The position numbers and the translations under genes were made by a program. Of a DNA stretch of 64,000 bases, positions 1 to 8,815 are shown in pieces (positions within the stretch are counted from its first letter, which is position 1; each line of letters starts with the position of its first letter). The stretch covers positions 62,001 to 126,000 of the forward strand of contig NZ_AWSA01000006.1 of assembly GCF_000576595.1 (NCBI RefSeq), given 5' to 3'. This DNA is from Intrasporangium oryzae NRRL B-24470 (lineage in GTDB: Bacteria; Actinomycetota; Actinomycetes; Actinomycetales; Dermatophilaceae). The notes under the pieces are model-generated. The model made no database searches and was not told the DNA's origin. It saw nothing but the letters and a program-made list of their open reading frames with translations.

Positions 1-8
1 CACGGCAC

Positions 9-557
9 GTGGCCGCCGTCGTCGAGCTGGCCCGCCGGGCCGAGCCCGGTTGCGGTGACACCGTCGTCGTCGCGATAGACGGTCGCAGCGGCGCCGGCAA
101 GACGACGCTCGCCGCGGGGGTGGCGCAGGCCCTCGCCGCGCTCGGCACCGTGGAGGTCGTCCACATGGACCACCTCTACCCGGGCTGGGAAGGTCTCTCG
201 GCGGCACCCGGCCTGCTCGCCACGACGGTCCTCGAGCCGATCGCCCACGGCGACCCTGCGGCATACCCCGTCTGGAGCTGGGTTCGGGGCGACTGGGCGG
301 GCACGCGGACCGTGCGACCGTCGCGCTACCTCGTCGTCGAAGGGTGCGGTTCGAGCGTCGGTCCGGCCGGTCCGTATGCCGCCGTGCGCGTCTGGATGGA
401 GGCCGACCGACCGCTCCGGTTCCGTCGCGGCATCGACCGCGACGGCGAGACCTACGAGCCCATGTGGGAGCTCTGGGCCGCGCAGGAGGAGGCCCTCTTC
501 GAGGACGACCGGACGAAGGCGCGTGCAGACCTCGTCCTCGACACATCTACCCTCTGA
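9..557 (+). CDS. P-loop nucleoside/uridine kinase-like protein
   Basis: A 182-residue protein with a clear Walker A loop (GRSGAGKTT, residues 25-33) followed by a helix and a small-kinase fold, so it probably phosphorylates a nucleoside or other small hydroxylated substrate in the cytoplasm; uridine kinase-like ATPases are the nearest relatives I recognise. The substrate cannot be told from the sequence. GTG at position 9 is the first start inside the window, but the gene lies at the edge and an earlier start cannot be excluded. It ends three bases before the following MFS gene, so the two are probably co-transcribed. Confidence 0.75.
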   Translation: MAAVVELARRAEPGCGDTVVVAIDGRSGAGKTTLAAGVAQALAALGTVEVVHMDHLYPGWEGLSAAPGLLATTVLEPIAHGDPAAYPVWSWVRGDWAGTRTVRPSRYLVVEGCGSSVGPAGPYAAVRVWMEADRPLRFRRGIDRDGETYEPMWELWAAQEEALFEDDRTKARADLVLDTSTL

Positions 558-560
558 GGA

Positions 561-1814
561 ATGGATCCCGCAGACGCCGGCCCCCGGGACGCGCTCGACA
601 CCTCGGACGGCAGACCATCTCGTGACGCCCGCCCCGCGCTGCGCCCCCTGCCTCCGGTCTGGCTCATGGCCCTCGCCCTCGTGGCGGTCGCGGCGAACCT
701 CCGCGTCGCCATCACGAGCGTGCCGCCCCTCCTCGACACCATCTCGGCCGACCTCGGCCTCAGCCACGCGGCGGCCGGCGCGCTGACGACGCTGCCGGTC
801 CTCTGCATGGGCCTCTTCGCGCCGGTCGCGAGCCGGATCGCGCACCGGTTGGGGGCGGTCGCCGCCGTGCTCGCCGCGGCCGCGGCGATCCTCGCCGGGA
901 CAGCGAGCCGGTTCGCCGGGGGCAACGTGGTCGTGCTCTATGCCGGCACCTTCCTCGCGGGCGTCGGCATCGCCCTCGCCGGCACCCTCCTCCCCCGCCT
1001 CGTCAAGACCTTCTTCCCGCCGGCACGGGCGGGCCTCGTCACGGGTCTCTACATGTTCGCGATGATGTTCGGGGCGGCGCTCAGCTCGGCCGTGTCGGTG
1101 CCGCTGGCCGACCGACTCGGCTCGTGGCAGGCCTCGTTGGGGTCGTGGTCGGTCCTCGCGCTCGTCGGGGTCCTCGCCTGGGCTCCCTTCACGCACCGGG
1201 CCAACCCGCACCACACGCGCGGCGAGGAGGGGCCCGGCCGCCTGCCGTGGGGACACCCCACCGCGTGGCTCGTCGCGGGCTATCTCGCCCTCCAGTCGTG
1301 GTCGTTCTACTCGGCCGTCACCTGGCTCGCGCCGACGTATGTCGAGCTCGGCTGGACCCGGACGTCGGCCGGGTACCTCGCCGCGGTCTTCAGCGGCTCG
1401 CAGATCGTCTCCGGGCTCATGGGTCCCGTTCTCAGCGACCGGGTCGCCGACATGCGCCGGCTGCTCCTGCCGGCGGCCCTGCTCGGCATCGTCGGCACCC
1501 TCGGCATCCATCTCGCGCCGCTCGCCTCGCCCTGGCTCTGGGCCCTCGTCACCGGGCTCGGCCAGGGTGCAGCCTTCTCCCTCGCCCTCGTGCTTCTTGT
1601 CCGGTATGCACGGACCCCGGAGGCGAGCGGGCGCCTCACGGGGATGGCCTTTCTCGTCTCCTACAGCATCGCGTCGGTCGGGCCCCTCGCGATGGGTCTC
1701 GTCCGCGACGTCACCGGCGGCCTCTCCCCGGTCTGGCTCATCCTCGCCGTCATCGGCGCCGTGCAGGCGCTCGTCGTCCTCCGGCTGCGGCCCGACCTCG
1801 ACCGCGTCGACTGA
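561..1814 (+). CDS. MFS transporter, CynX/NimT type
   Basis: A 417-residue integral membrane protein with about 12 hydrophobic segments starting near residue 35. The N-terminal part with NLRVAITSVPPLLDTI is characteristic of the CynX/NimT branch of the major facilitator superfamily, whose members handle cyanate, 2-nitroimidazole and related small compounds by proton-coupled transport; the substrate here is unknown. ATG at 561 follows the kinase stop by three bases, and the GAGGA just before it is too close to be an ideal ribosome binding site, so expression may depend on coupling to the upstream gene. A GC-rich hairpin follows the stop. Confidence 0.85.
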   Translation: MDPADAGPRDALDTSDGRPSRDARPALRPLPPVWLMALALVAVAANLRVAITSVPPLLDTISADLGLSHAAAGALTTLPVLCMGLFAPVASRIAHRLGAVAAVLAAAAAILAGTASRFAGGNVVVLYAGTFLAGVGIALAGTLLPRLVKTFFPPARAGLVTGLYMFAMMFGAALSSAVSVPLADRLGSWQASLGSWSVLALVGVLAWAPFTHRANPHHTRGEEGPGRLPWGHPTAWLVAGYLALQSWSFYSAVTWLAPTYVELGWTRTSAGYLAAVFSGSQIVSGLMGPVLSDRVADMRRLLLPAALLGIVGTLGIHLAPLASPWLWALVTGLGQGAAFSLALVLLVRYARTPEASGRLTGMAFLVSYSIASVGPLAMGLVRDVTGGLSPVWLILAVIGAVQALVVLRLRPDLDRVD

Positions 1815-1834
1815 CCCCACCGGACCTGACGAGC

Positions 1835-1853
1835 AGCCGGCACGCCGCCGGCT
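1835..1853. terminator. Hairpin between convergent MFS and cupin genes
   Basis: AGCCGGC and GCCGGCT form a perfect 7-bp stem with a 5-nt loop, placed between the stops of the plus-strand MFS gene and the minus-strand cupin gene. There is no U-tract on either side, as is common for actinobacterial terminators. It could serve both directions. Confidence 0.5.
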
Positions 1854-1873
1854 CAGCGCGATCGCGTCGAGGC

Positions 1874-2206
1874 TCAGCCGAGCTTGGCGACGGTCAGGAG
1901 CACCGCCGAGTCCTCGATCGCCTCGAGCGCGTGCCGAACCGTGGGGACGACGAGCAGGTCGCCCGGCGACCCCTCCCAGGCGTCGTCGCCGGCGACGAGA
2001 CGGACCCGTCCGACGAGGACGTGGACCGTCGACTCGCCCGGGCTCTCGTGCTCGTCGAGCGTGTGCCCGGCGGCCAGGGCGATCACCGTCTGGCGGAGCA
2101 CACGCTCGTGCCCACCGAAGATCGTGTCCGCGCTGCGGCCGCTCGGGGCCTGCTTCGCGAGCTTGAGCTGTTCACGGGCGAGGGCGGTGAGCGATGACTT
2201 CTCCAT
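1874..2206 (-). CDS. Cupin-domain protein
   Basis: A 110-residue single-domain protein with a small beta-barrel pattern: HESPGESTVHVLVGRVRLV in the middle (cupin motif 1 region) and PGDLLVVP followed by a histidine (RHALEA, motif 2 region). Cupins of this size bind a metal or small ligand and act as enzymes or sensors; no function can be assigned. ATG at 2206 has good context. It runs convergent to the MFS gene and follows the flavin reductase on the same strand after about 40 bases, so it may be the last gene of the long rib-his transcript. Confidence 0.75.
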   Translation of the reverse strand: MEKSSLTALAREQLKLAKQAPSGRSADTIFGGHERVLRQTVIALAAGHTLDEHESPGESTVHVLVGRVRLVAGDDAWEGSPGDLLVVPTVRHALEAIEDSAVLLTVAKLG

Positions 2207-2248
2207 GGGACCACGATCGCACCGGGGACGCGCGAGAGCGCGCCGATC

Positions 2249-2788
2249 TCAGCCCCAGTAGTCGTCGGGCGGCTCGGGTCCCTCGTCGCGCGCACTGCTG
2301 GTGCGACGCTCCGTCACGCTGAAACGCCCCCGGTAGAAGAGCATCGGACGGCCCGGCTCGCCGTCCTCGAGCTCGTTCACCCGGCCGATCACGACGTCGT
2401 GGTCGCCGGCCACGTGCACCTGCTCGACCGCGCAGTGGACCCGCATGAGCACCCCCGGCAGGTTGGGGCCACCCCGCGCCGACGGCTCCCAGTCGAGTCC
2501 CTGGAACCGGGCACCTGACGACGACCCGAACCGGTCGATGAGGTCACGCTGCGCATGCCCGAGCATGTTGACCGTGAAGCGGCCCTGGTCACGCATCCGC
2601 GGCCACGAACGCCCCCGGTGATCGGCGCAGAAGAGGACGAGCGGCGGGTCGAGGGACACCGACGCGAAGGACTGGCAGGCGAAACCCACCGGCTCGCCGG
2701 CCGACCCGTATCCCGTCACGATGGTGACCCCAGTCGCGAAGTGGCCGAGGGCGTGGCGCATCTGCGCCGGCGTGGGGGCCGTGGTCAC
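2249..2788 (-). CDS. Flavin reductase family protein
   Basis: A 179-residue protein of the FMN-binding split-barrel family. Diagnostic features are the N-terminal HFATGVTIVT segment (residues 16-25), SFASVSLDPPLVLF (40-53) and the central FTVNMLG motif. Relatives are NAD(P)H:flavin oxidoreductases that supply reduced FMN to a partner monooxygenase, or act alone. The GTG start at 2788 overlaps the stop of the upstream PH-domain gene by four bases. Its place at the end of a flavin-regulated operon fits a flavin-dependent enzyme. No partner monooxygenase is visible nearby. Confidence 0.87.
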   Translation of the reverse strand: MTTAPTPAQMRHALGHFATGVTIVTGYGSAGEPVGFACQSFASVSLDPPLVLFCADHRGRSWPRMRDQGRFTVNMLGHAQRDLIDRFGSSSGARFQGLDWEPSARGGPNLPGVLMRVHCAVEQVHVAGDHDVVIGRVNELEDGEPGRPMLFYRGRFSVTERRTSSARDEGPEPPDDYWG

Positions 2789-3300
2789 GGAGCGTCCTCA
2801 CTGCCGGAGTCGCCGCGACGGCCGTTGCCCCGGCCGCCGCCGTCGGGGACCTCGCCGAACACCTGCACGAGCGCCGCGAGCCGGGAGGCCTCGTGGTCGG
2901 CCGTCTCGCCGTCGGCCTTCTGGATCGCCATGACCGCCACGGTGTCGCCGTCCGCGAGGTCGAGGGTGACCCAGGGGGCGCCGCCGCCGAACTGGACGCC
3001 GACGACCTCGGGCCACTCGAGCACCCGGGTCAGGACGAGGTTGCGCACGACGAGCCCGGCGCGGCTCGGCACCGCCATGATCGTCGCGTAGCGCCAGGCG
3101 AGGAGGGCGATCACCACCCCGAGCCCGAAGAACATGAGACGGTCACCGAGACCCCATCGGCCGTCGACCTGGGTCGGGATGATGACGGCGATGCCGCCGA
3201 AGACGACGAGGGAGGCGACGACGACGCCGAGCGCCACCACCCTCCCCCGCCGCGGGCGGAAGGGGGCGAAGGCGTCCGGCGTCGGGCTCGGCTCGGTCAT
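2785..3300 (-). CDS. PH domain-containing membrane protein
   Basis: A 171-residue protein with two predicted transmembrane segments (about residues 21-43 and 53-72) followed by a cytoplasmic bacterial PH-like beta domain containing RAGLVVRNLVLTRVLEW and VTLDLADGDTVAVMAIQ. The tail is Gly/Arg/Asp-rich. A protein of this type directly after hisG is common in actinobacteria, but its role is unknown. ATG at 3300 lies three bases after the hisG stop, and the 3' end overlaps the flavin reductase start, so it is within the operon. Confidence 0.8.
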   Translation of the reverse strand: MTEPSPTPDAFAPFRPRRGRVVALGVVVASLVVFGGIAVIIPTQVDGRWGLGDRLMFFGLGVVIALLAWRYATIMAVPSRAGLVVRNLVLTRVLEWPEVVGVQFGGGAPWVTLDLADGDTVAVMAIQKADGETADHEASRLAALVQVFGEVPDGGGRGNGRRGDSGSEDAP

Positions 3301-3303
3301 GGG

Positions 3304-4149
3304 TCAGAGCCGGCAGGCCGCGATGTCGGTCACGAGGATCGCGCGGGCGCCGAGGTCGTAGAGCTCGTCCATGAGGCGGTTGCGCCCGACGCGGGGCACC
3401 ATGGCGCGGACCGCCACCCACGCCTCGTCCTGCAGCGGCGAGACGGTCGGCGACTCGAGCCCTGGGGTCAGCTCGCACGCCTTCTCGACGAGCTCGCGCG
3501 GGCAGTCGTAGTCGAGCATGACGTAGGTGCGAGCGGTGATGACGCCGGCGAGCCGGCGCTGGAGGACCTCGACGGCCACGGCCTCCCCTGGGCGGTCGCC
3601 GCGGATGAGGACCGCCTCGGAGCGCAGGATCGGCTCGCCGAACACCTCGAGCCCCTGGTTGCGCAGGGTCGTCCCCGTCTCGACGACATCAGCGATGCAG
3701 TCGGCCACCCCGAGGGTGATCGCCGTCTCGACCGCCCCGTCGAGGCGGACCACCGCGGCCGAGACCCCCCGGCGCTCGAGGTCGGCGCGGACGAGACCGG
3801 CATACGAGGTGGCCACCCGCTTGCCGGCGATGTCCTCGACCGTGGCCACGTGACCCGGCCGCCCGGCATACCGGAAGGTCGACCGGCCGAAGCCGAGCGA
3901 CATGACCTCGACGGCGTTCGAGCCCGAGTCGAGGAGGAGGTCGCGACCGGTCACACCGGCGTCGACCGTCCCGGACCCGACGTAGACGGCGATGTCGCGC
4001 GGGCGCAGGTAGAAGAACTCGACGTCGTTGTCGGCGTCGGTGACGACAAGCTCCTTGGCCTCGCGGCGCGTGCGGTAGCCCGCCTCGCGGAGCATGTCGA
4101 CGGTGGCATCGGACAGGGAGCCCTTGTTGGGTACGGCAATTCGGAGCAT
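3304..4149 (-). CDS. hisG: ATP phosphoribosyltransferase (HisG, long form)
   Basis: Catalyses the first step of histidine synthesis, joining ATP and PRPP to give phosphoribosyl-ATP. The 281-residue length and the extra C-terminal domain (after about residue 210) identify the long form, normally feedback-inhibited by histidine. Visible family motifs are LRIAVPNKGSL at the start, DAGVTGRDLL, and the C-terminal SPTVSPL and VGRNRLMDEL. The open frame continues upstream, but ATG at 4149 is chosen because family homology begins there and a purine-rich stretch precedes it. It lies 16 bases after hisE. Confidence 0.96.
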   Translation of the reverse strand: MLRIAVPNKGSLSDATVDMLREAGYRTRREAKELVVTDADNDVEFFYLRPRDIAVYVGSGTVDAGVTGRDLLLDSGSNAVEVMSLGFGRSTFRYAGRPGHVATVEDIAGKRVATSYAGLVRADLERRGVSAAVVRLDGAVETAITLGVADCIADVVETGTTLRNQGLEVFGEPILRSEAVLIRGDRPGEAVAVEVLQRRLAGVITARTYVMLDYDCPRELVEKACELTPGLESPTVSPLQDEAWVAVRAMVPRVGRNRLMDELYDLGARAILVTDIAACRL

Positions 4150-4165
4150 GGGAGTTCCTCGGTCC

Positions 4166-4429
4166 TCAGAGGTGGGCGTAGACGTCGTCGAGCGTGATGC
4201 CCTTGGCGAGCATGAGGACCTGCAGATGGTAGAGCAGCTGGCTGATCTCCTCGGCCGTCTCCGTCGTCGACTGGTACTCGGCGGCCATCCACACCTCGGC
4301 CGCCTCCTCGACGATCTTCTTGCCGATGGCGTGGACGCCCGCGTCGAGCTGCGCCACGGTGCCTGACCCCTCGGGGCGGGACTCGGCCTTGTCGGCGAGC
4401 TCTGCATACAGCTGCTCAAAACTCTTCAC
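4166..4429 (-). CDS. hisE: Phosphoribosyl-ATP pyrophosphatase
   Basis: Second step of histidine synthesis: hydrolysis of phosphoribosyl-ATP to phosphoribosyl-AMP. An all-alpha MazG-like fold with [14 protein letters not shown] and [14 protein letters not shown] carrying the metal-binding acidic residues. The GTG start at 4429 ([11 protein letters not shown]) gives 87 residues, the usual family length. An alternative GTG at 4477 overlaps the ribH stop as GTGA and would add 16 residues; operon coupling argues for it, family length against it. hisE and hisG together form a histidine module appended to the riboflavin genes. Confidence 0.93.
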   Translation of the reverse strand: MKSFEQLYAELADKAESRPEGSGTVAQLDAGVHAIGKKIVEEAAEVWMAAEYQSTTETAEEISQLLYHLQVLMLAKGITLDDVYAHL

Positions 4430-4473
4430 GGGCCCCAAGCCTACGGGCCGCACCGGGTCGCCCTTGCCGGCGT

Positions 4474-4944
4474 TCACGGGGTGGCGACCGCCCGCAGCGC
4501 GACGACGGTCGCGACCGCGGCGGAGGCAGCCTCGTGGCCCTTGTCCTCAGCGGATCCGGGCAACCCGGCCCGGTCGAGCGCCTGGGCCTCGTCGTCGCAC
4601 GTGAGCACCCCGAACCCGATCGGGGTCGCGGCGCGGACCGACACATCGGTGATGCCCGAGGTCGCGGCCTGGCAGACGTACTCGAAGTGCGGGGTGCCGC
4701 CACGGATGACGACGCCCAGCGCGACGAGAGCGTCGTACCGCTCCACGAGCGCCGCGCAGGCGACCGGGAGCTCGAACGTGCCGGGCACCCGGACCACGTC
4801 GACGTCGGTGACGCCGGCATCGGCGAGCCCGCGCCGCGCGCCGTCGAGCAGGCCGTCCATGACCCGCTCGTGCCACGAGGCCGCGATGACAGCGACCCTC
4901 AGGCCGCGGCCGTCGGTGGTGATGGCGGGGGCGCCTTCCTTCAT
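4474..4944 (-). CDS. ribH: 6,7-dimethyl-8-ribityllumazine synthase
   Basis: Condenses 3,4-dihydroxy-2-butanone 4-phosphate with the pyrimidine intermediate to make the lumazine precursor of riboflavin; family members form 60-mer or pentamer shells. At 156 residues it has the usual length. Recognisable motifs are [28 protein letters not shown], the substrate loop [14 protein letters not shown] and [17 protein letters not shown]. The ATG start at 4944 overlaps the ribBA stop (ATGA). Confidence 0.96.
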   Translation of the reverse strand: MKEGAPAITTDGRGLRVAVIAASWHERVMDGLLDGARRGLADAGVTDVDVVRVPGTFELPVACAALVERYDALVALGVVIRGGTPHFEYVCQAATSGITDVSVRAATPIGFGVLTCDDEAQALDRAGLPGSAEDKGHEAASAAVATVVALRAVATP

Positions 4945-6224
4945 GCCGTCTCCTGGCTGTGCGATGTGGGGTGGGGGTGGGCGATGGGGCGGGAGAGGGC
5001 CCGGGTGCGCCCAAGGGCGGCACCGGAGACCGGGATGTCGTGGCCCAGTCGCTCCCGCTTGGTGGTGAGGTAGCTCTCGTTCTCGGCGACCATCGGCCCG
5101 TGGATCCGCTCAACGGCGACGACGTCGATGCCGAAGTGGCGCAGCGCCTTGACCTTCTCGGGGTTGTTCGTGAGCAGGACGACCTGGGACACGCCGAGGT
5201 CGTGCAGGATCGCCGCCCCGGCGGCATACTCCCGCGCGTCGACGGGCAGGCCCAGTGCGGTCTGGGCATCGACGGTGTCGGCGCCCTGGTCCTGCTCGGC
5301 ATAGGCACGCAGCTTGTCGACGAGTCCCACGCCACGGCCCTCGTGGCCCCCGAGGTAGACGACGACCCCGCCCTCGCGCCCGACCCGGAGCATCGAGCCC
5401 TGCAGCTGCGGGCCGCAGTCGCAGCGCAGCGACCCGAACGCGTCACCGGTCAGGCACTCGCTGTGCAGGCGCGTCAGCACCGCTCCACGGCCGAGCCCCC
5501 GCTCGCTGACGAGGGCGACGTGCTCGTCGCCGGTGAGCGTGTCCCGGTAGGCGTGCGCGGTGAAGGTTCCGTGAGCCGTCGGGATGCGCGTCGTCGCGAG
5601 CCGTTCGACCCGGTCGAGTCGCTGGCGCCACGCGATGAGCTGCTCGATCGTGATGACCGGCAGGCCGTACTCACGTCCCAGGGCGACGACGGCGTCGTAG
5701 CGCATCATCCGGCCGTCGTCGTGGACGAGCTCTCCGATGACCCCGACGGGCGAGAGCCCGGCGAGGCGGGTCAGGTCGACGGCCGCCTCCGTGTGGCCGG
5801 GCCGGGTCAGCACACCGCCGGGCTTGGCGCGGAGCGGCAGGACGTGGCCCGGTCGGATGAGGTCACCGGGGCCCGACGCCGGGTCGGCCAGGACCTGGAC
5901 GGTCCGCAGCCGGTCCGCCGCGCTGATGCCCGTCGTCACGCCCGTGGCGGCGTCGACCGAGACCGTGTAGGCGGTCCGCAGCGGGTCCCGGTTGTCGGCG
6001 ACCATGAGCGGCAGCTCGAGGCGGTCGGCGACGTCACCCGGCATCGGCGCGCAGAGGTAGCCGGACGAGTGGCGGATCGTCCAGGCCATCCAGTCCTCCG
6101 TCGCGGTCTGCGCTGCGAGGACGAGGTCGCCCTCGTTCTCGCGGTCCTCGGAGTCGAGGACGAGGACGGGCCTCCCGGCCTGGAGCGCCTCGAGGGCTTC
6201 CTCGATCGTCGCGAGCCCGCTCAT
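4941..6224 (-). CDS. ribBA: Bifunctional 3,4-DHBP synthase / GTP cyclohydrolase II
   Basis: A 427-residue fusion. The N-terminal RibB half makes 3,4-dihydroxy-2-butanone 4-phosphate from ribulose 5-phosphate and shows the acidic [12 protein letters not shown] loop and [19 protein letters not shown]. The C-terminal RibA half opens the GTP ring and carries the zinc cysteines in [18 protein letters not shown] and the catalytic loop [17 protein letters not shown]. Together these feed both branches of riboflavin synthesis. ATG at 6224 overlaps the ribE stop (ATGA); the longer open frame upstream is out of register with family homology. Confidence 0.96.
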   Translation of the reverse strand: MSGLATIEEALEALQAGRPVLVLDSEDRENEGDLVLAAQTATEDWMAWTIRHSSGYLCAPMPGDVADRLELPLMVADNRDPLRTAYTVSVDAATGVTTGISAADRLRTVQVLADPASGPGDLIRPGHVLPLRAKPGGVLTRPGHTEAAVDLTRLAGLSPVGVIGELVHDDGRMMRYDAVVALGREYGLPVITIEQLIAWRQRLDRVERLATTRIPTAHGTFTAHAYRDTLTGDEHVALVSERGLGRGAVLTRLHSECLTGDAFGSLRCDCGPQLQGSMLRVGREGGVVVYLGGHEGRGVGLVDKLRAYAEQDQGADTVDAQTALGLPVDAREYAAGAAILHDLGVSQVVLLTNNPEKVKALRHFGIDVVAVERIHGPMVAENESYLTTKRERLGHDIPVSGAALGRTRALSRPIAHPHPTSHSQETA

Positions 6225-6859
6225 GACGCCACCCCCTTCGCCTCCGCGCGGGGGTCGGTGGCGGTGGCCGCGCCGCGCGCGAGGAGACGCTCGACGTACT
6301 TGGCGAGGACGTCGACCTCGAGGTTGACCGTGTCTCCGACGCGCCGGCGGCCGAGCGTGGTCAGGTCGAGCGTCGTCGGGATGAGCGAGACGGTGAACAT
6401 GGTCTCGCCCACCGAGGCCACGGTGAGCGAGACACCGTCGACGGTGATCGACCCCTTCTCCACGACGTACGGGGCGAGCGACGCGGGAAGCGTGAGCTCG
6501 ACGGTCTCCCAACGGTCTCCCGGCGTCCGGCGCGTCACCGTCGCCGTGCCGTCGACGTGGCCCTGGACGATGTGGCCGCCGAAGCGCCCGTCGGCCGGCA
6601 TGGCCCGCTCGAGGTTGACCCGGTCGCCCGGCTGGAGCGTGCCGAGCGAGCTGCGCCTCAGGGTCTCGGCCATGACGTCGACGGAGAAGCCCTCGGCGTC
6701 ATGGTCGGTGACGGTCAGGCACACGCCGTTGACCGCGATCGAGGCGCCGTGCACGGCGTCCGAGACCACGACCGGGCCGGTGATGCGCAGCACGGCGGAG
6801 TCGTCGCCGTGGTCGATGCCTGCGACGGTGCCGAGCTCCTCGACGATGCCCGTGAACAT
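6221..6859 (-). CDS. ribE: Riboflavin synthase (alpha-type)
   Basis: Dismutates two lumazine molecules into riboflavin, the last step of the pathway. The 212 residues contain the classic internal duplication: MFTGIVEELGTV with VNGVCLTV in the first lumazine-binding repeat, and the related VDGVSLTV in the second (after about residue 100). ATG at 6859 is preceded by a purine-rich AGGAGAAGG ribosome binding site. It follows ribD after 11 bases and overlaps ribBA by four. Confidence 0.96.
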   Translation of the reverse strand: MFTGIVEELGTVAGIDHGDDSAVLRITGPVVVSDAVHGASIAVNGVCLTVTDHDAEGFSVDVMAETLRRSSLGTLQPGDRVNLERAMPADGRFGGHIVQGHVDGTATVTRRTPGDRWETVELTLPASLAPYVVEKGSITVDGVSLTVASVGETMFTVSLIPTTLDLTTLGRRRVGDTVNLEVDVLAKYVERLLARGAATATDPRAEAKGVAS

Positions 6860-6870
6860 GTTCCTTCTCC

Positions 6871-7932
6871 TCAGTCGTTCGTGCCGGGTGCGGCCCGGCG
6901 TGAGCCGCCCCGTGTCGTGCTGTCGTCGGACGGGACGGCGCGGATCCGCACATCGGTCCCGATGACGGTCACGTCCTGCAGGACGAGCCGTCTGATGTCA
7001 GTGATGGTCGAGATGCCGAGGTCGGCCACCGCGGTGCGCCCGGCGCCGAGGAGCGCCGGTGCGACGTAGGCGACCACCTCGTCGACGAGTCCAGCCTCGA
7101 GGAAGGCCGCGGCGAGCGTCGGGCCACCCTCGAGCCAGAGGTCGCGGACTCCCCTCTCCCACAGGCAGACCAGTGCGACTCGCGGGTCGCGGGTCGTCAG
7201 GTGCAGGACCTCCCCGGGGCCTTCGTGGACCCGCGCGTCGACCGGCACCTCGCGCAGCCCCATCACGACCCGAAGCGGCTGGTCGGGGGCCGGTCCGCCC
7301 TGCGGCTGGCGGACGGTGAGCCTCGGGTCGTCGGCGAGCAGGGTGCCGGTGCCGACGAGGACCGCGTCGCGGGTCGCCCGGAGCGCGTGGACGTCCGCGC
7401 GGGCCGCCTCACCCGTGATCCACTGGCTCGTGCCGTCGGCAGCGGCGCTCCGCCCGTCGAGGGTCGCGGCGAACTTCCACGTCACGAGGGGCCGCCCGAG
7501 CGCGATCGTGCGGGTCCACCGCGCGTTGAGGGCCTCGGCGTCGTCGGCGAGGAGCCCGCCTGTCACGTGGACACCCGCGGCGCGGAGCACCTCGGCCCCG
7601 CCGGCGGCGGACTGGTTGGGGTCGGGCTGCGCGAAGACGACCTCGACCACCCCCGCGTCGACGAGCGCCTGCGCGCACGGACCCGTCCGTCCCGTGTGGG
7701 AGCAGGGCTCGAGCGAGACGTATGCCGTCGTCCCCCGCGCGCGGTCACCCGCGGCCGCGAGCGCTGCCGCCTCTGCGTGCGGCGTCCCCGCGCCCCGGTG
7801 CCAGCCCTCGGCGACGAGCGAGCCGTCGGGGCCGACGAGGACGCACCCGACCCGCGGGTTGGGGTCCGGCCACGGCCCGGAGGCGGCGAGCTCGAGCGCC
7901 CGCCGCATCCAGGTCGTCGCCCTGTCGTCCAC
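6871..7932 (-). CDS. ribD: Bifunctional pyrimidine deaminase/reductase RibD
   Basis: Performs the deamination and side-chain reduction steps following GTP ring opening. The N-terminal cytidine-deaminase-like domain has the zinc motif HAEAAAL and EPCSHTGRTGPCAQAL; the C-terminal NADPH-dependent reductase domain starts near residue 150 with RPLVTWKFAATLDG and contains LWLEGGPTLAAAFL. The 353-residue length is normal. It starts 3 bases after the ribM stop. Confidence 0.95.
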   Translation of the reverse strand: MDDRATTWMRRALELAASGPWPDPNPRVGCVLVGPDGSLVAEGWHRGAGTPHAEAAALAAAGDRARGTTAYVSLEPCSHTGRTGPCAQALVDAGVVEVVFAQPDPNQSAAGGAEVLRAAGVHVTGGLLADDAEALNARWTRTIALGRPLVTWKFAATLDGRSAAADGTSQWITGEAARADVHALRATRDAVLVGTGTLLADDPRLTVRQPQGGPAPDQPLRVVMGLREVPVDARVHEGPGEVLHLTTRDPRVALVCLWERGVRDLWLEGGPTLAAAFLEAGLVDEVVAYVAPALLGAGRTAVADLGISTITDIRRLVLQDVTVIGTDVRIRAVPSDDSTTRGGSRRAAPGTND

Positions 7933-7935
7933 GGC

Positions 7936-8697
7936 TCAGCCCGCCACCGCTCCGGCGAGGTTGGGCTCGACGTCGGGCTTCTCGGAGCGCGACGCCTTGA
8001 CCCACTGGGTGAAGCCGTAGATCACGAAGAGGCCGTAGAAGATGTACATGACCGCGGTCGGGACATAGCCGGTGGCGAACCCGAGCGGCACACCGACGAG
8101 GTCGACACCGATCCACGCGAGCCAGAACTCGTTCCAGCCGCGGGCCATGGCGTACGTCGCGACGATCGAGCCGACGAAGATCCAGGCGTCGCACCAGAAG
8201 AACCACCACTGCGGGGTCCAGAACGGGTTCGGGGACAGGCTCCAGAGCCACGTGAAGGCCTGGTGGACGAGCACGGTCCCGAGGAGCCAGAAGGCGATGA
8301 CGGCGGTACGTTCGCGCGCTGTCGCCCAGCGTGGGGTGATCGCGGGCGCCGAGGCGTCGCCGGCGTGGTTGAGCCGGCGCACCTGGCTCCAGCGCCACCA
8401 GCCGTAGATGCTCGTCACGATGAAGAAGACCTGGCGGCTCGCCTGGCCGAAGAGCGGCACCCGCTGGTCGGCGCCGAACGTCGCACCGATGTAGACGAAG
8501 AAGAGCATGACGTTGGCGACGATGCCGACCGGCCACGCCCAGACGAGCCGGCGCATGCCGAGCCAGGCCGACGCGATGCCGATGAGGACGCCGATGAGCT
8601 CGAGCCAGTGGAGCTGGTACTGGCCGATGGGGATGGCGGCGTCGATGACCTGTTGGAAGACGTTCTTCGACTCGGCCGCGGTGATGAGATTCACCAT
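7936..8697 (-). CDS. ribM: Riboflavin transporter RibM (PnuC family)
   Basis: A 253-residue PnuC-family membrane protein with about seven hydrophobic segments, including WAWPVGIVANVMLFFVYIGA and SIYGWWRWSQV. PnuC relatives carry vitamin precursors; those placed behind an FMN riboswitch, as here, are the riboflavin uptake proteins called RibM in actinobacteria. The role is therefore inferred from family plus riboswitch context; nicotinamide riboside transport is the alternative. The ATG at 8697 is preceded by AAGGA (12 bases upstream), which lies in a hairpin arm. First gene of the rib operon. Confidence 0.88.
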   Translation of the reverse strand: MVNLITAAESKNVFQQVIDAAIPIGQYQLHWLELIGVLIGIASAWLGMRRLVWAWPVGIVANVMLFFVYIGATFGADQRVPLFGQASRQVFFIVTSIYGWWRWSQVRRLNHAGDASAPAITPRWATARERTAVIAFWLLGTVLVHQAFTWLWSLSPNPFWTPQWWFFWCDAWIFVGSIVATYAMARGWNEFWLAWIGVDLVGVPLGFATGYVPTAVMYIFYGLFVIYGFTQWVKASRSEKPDVEPNLAGAVAG

Positions 8698-8703
8698 GAT
8701 GAT

Positions 8704-8740
8704 GTTCGTCCTTGAGTTCGTGTCTTACAGGGACGAACTC
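8704..8740 (-). promoter_or_regulatory. Competing hairpins over the ribM ribosome binding site
   Basis: In the mRNA sense, GAGUUCGU (8740-8733) can pair with ACGAACUC (8721-8714), 8 bp with an 11-nt loop. The overlapping GUUCGUCC (8738-8731) can instead pair with GGACGAAC (8711-8704), 8 bp, which covers the AAGGA Shine-Dalgarno sequence. The two stems are mutually exclusive, as expected for a translational expression platform downstream of the FMN aptamer. Confidence 0.5.
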
Positions 8741-8815
8741 CGGGGATCCCACAGGTCGCGCCGTCGGGTTCGACGACGTCCGAGGACGCCGAGCACCGGC
8801 CGCGCTGGCCTGCTT

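Noticed and set aside
4150-4419. Longer N-terminus for HisG
   Set aside because: The extra 90 residues are Ser/Arg-rich, overlap hisE and lie outside the family domain.
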